NCBI GenBank assembly: GCA_021299375.1
Contig: JAJTGR010000007.1
Coordinates: 1 to 64,000 of the forward strand
DNA from: Gemmatimonadota bacterium
GTDB taxonomy: Bacteria > Gemmatimonadota > Gemmatimonadetes > Gemmatimonadales > Gemmatimonadaceae
Reading direction: 5' to 3'
Length of the DNA: 64,000 nucleotides
The notes beneath the pieces were generated by a model, which saw nothing but the letters and a program-made list of their open reading frames with translations, was not told the origin of the DNA and ran no database searches. Position 1 is the first letter of the stretch; each line of letters begins with the position of its first letter. Positions 63,863-64,000 of this stretch are shown in pieces. The position numbers and the translations under genes are program-made.

Positions 63863-64000
63863 ATGACGCGCGCCGCTGGCTCACTGTGCCAGATGCGACA
63901 CGCTGCGTTGGCGTTGCCCCGCGCGATCGTGACCGCGGGACCCGTGCTCTTGCTGTTCGCCGCTCACGCGGCGCTGGCTCCTCGTCCGCTGGCGGCCCAG
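63863..64000 (+). CDS. Start of a secreted protein (truncated by window edge)
   Basis: From the ATG at 63863 the frame is open for all 46 codons to the edge. The visible part is a basic start, a hydrophobic core (IVTAGPVLLLFAAHAALA) and a probable cleavage region near LAAQ, so it is a signal peptide. An alternative ATG is at 63893. The mature protein is outside the window. Confidence 0.55.
   Translation, partial: MTRAAGSLCQMRHAALALPRAIVTAGPVLLLFAAHAALAPRPLAAQ

Overview
The window is high-GC chromosomal DNA with dense, mostly secreted or envelope-directed gene content and no phage, insertion sequence, CRISPR array or rRNA. The mix fits an environmental Gemmatimonadota bacterium best: a SusC/SusD pair, an Oar-like TonB receptor, carboxypeptidase-regulatory domains, a tricorn-like S41 protease, VPS10/BNR propeller and LVIVD proteins, a DUF1592-DUF1552-ankyrin cassette, PQQ enzymes, and a bare rplS-rnhB pair. 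This is inference from gene families; no 16S or housekeeping phylogeny was possible.

Left third (1-22.8 kb). A truncated carboxypeptidase-regulatory protein runs off the left edge, divergent from a large VPS10/BNR-repeat protein. A minus-strand run (10208 to 4478) encodes a plug/TonB-C fusion, a small secreted protein, a multicopper oxidase, a DUF305 lipoprotein and an LVIVD lipoprotein, and looks like a copper or periplasmic-redox cluster. Going rightward, a tricorn-like protease, a PepSY membrane protein and a metallo-beta-lactamase-fold hydrolase overlap. Next come a Tat-exported FAD oxidoreductase with a small membrane partner, a divergent cytochrome c, and a SusC/SusD uptake pair with a structured leader.

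Middle third (23-43 kb). A secreted, apparently degenerate HpcH/HpaI aldolase is divergent from a di-heme DUF1592 protein, a DUF1552 protein and an ankyrin protein. FmdB and secreted RidA proteins follow. An NHL protein is divergent from a HupE/UreJ-cytochrome c fusion that sits directly upstream of a PQQ dehydrogenase. A fructose-type ABC transporter (frcBCA order) ends in a phosphate-selective-type porin.

Right third (42-64 kb). It contains a MATE exporter, an M28 peptidase, a PIN/ribbon-helix-helix toxin-antitoxin pair followed by a DCC protein and an amidase, a GH10-like hydrolase with an ABC-F ATPase, a DUF885 peptidase, a GxxExxY protein, a prolyl oligopeptidase, rplS-rnhB-dienoyl-CoA reductase, an Oar-like receptor, a NamZ-type muramidase, tRNA-Lys(UUU), and small lipoproteins.

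The most noteworthy features are two unusual domain fusions (carboxypeptidase-regulatory/plug/TonB-C without a barrel, and HupE/UreJ plus cytochrome c), the copper-like five-gene run, and three large near-perfect palindromes placed only between convergent gene ends.
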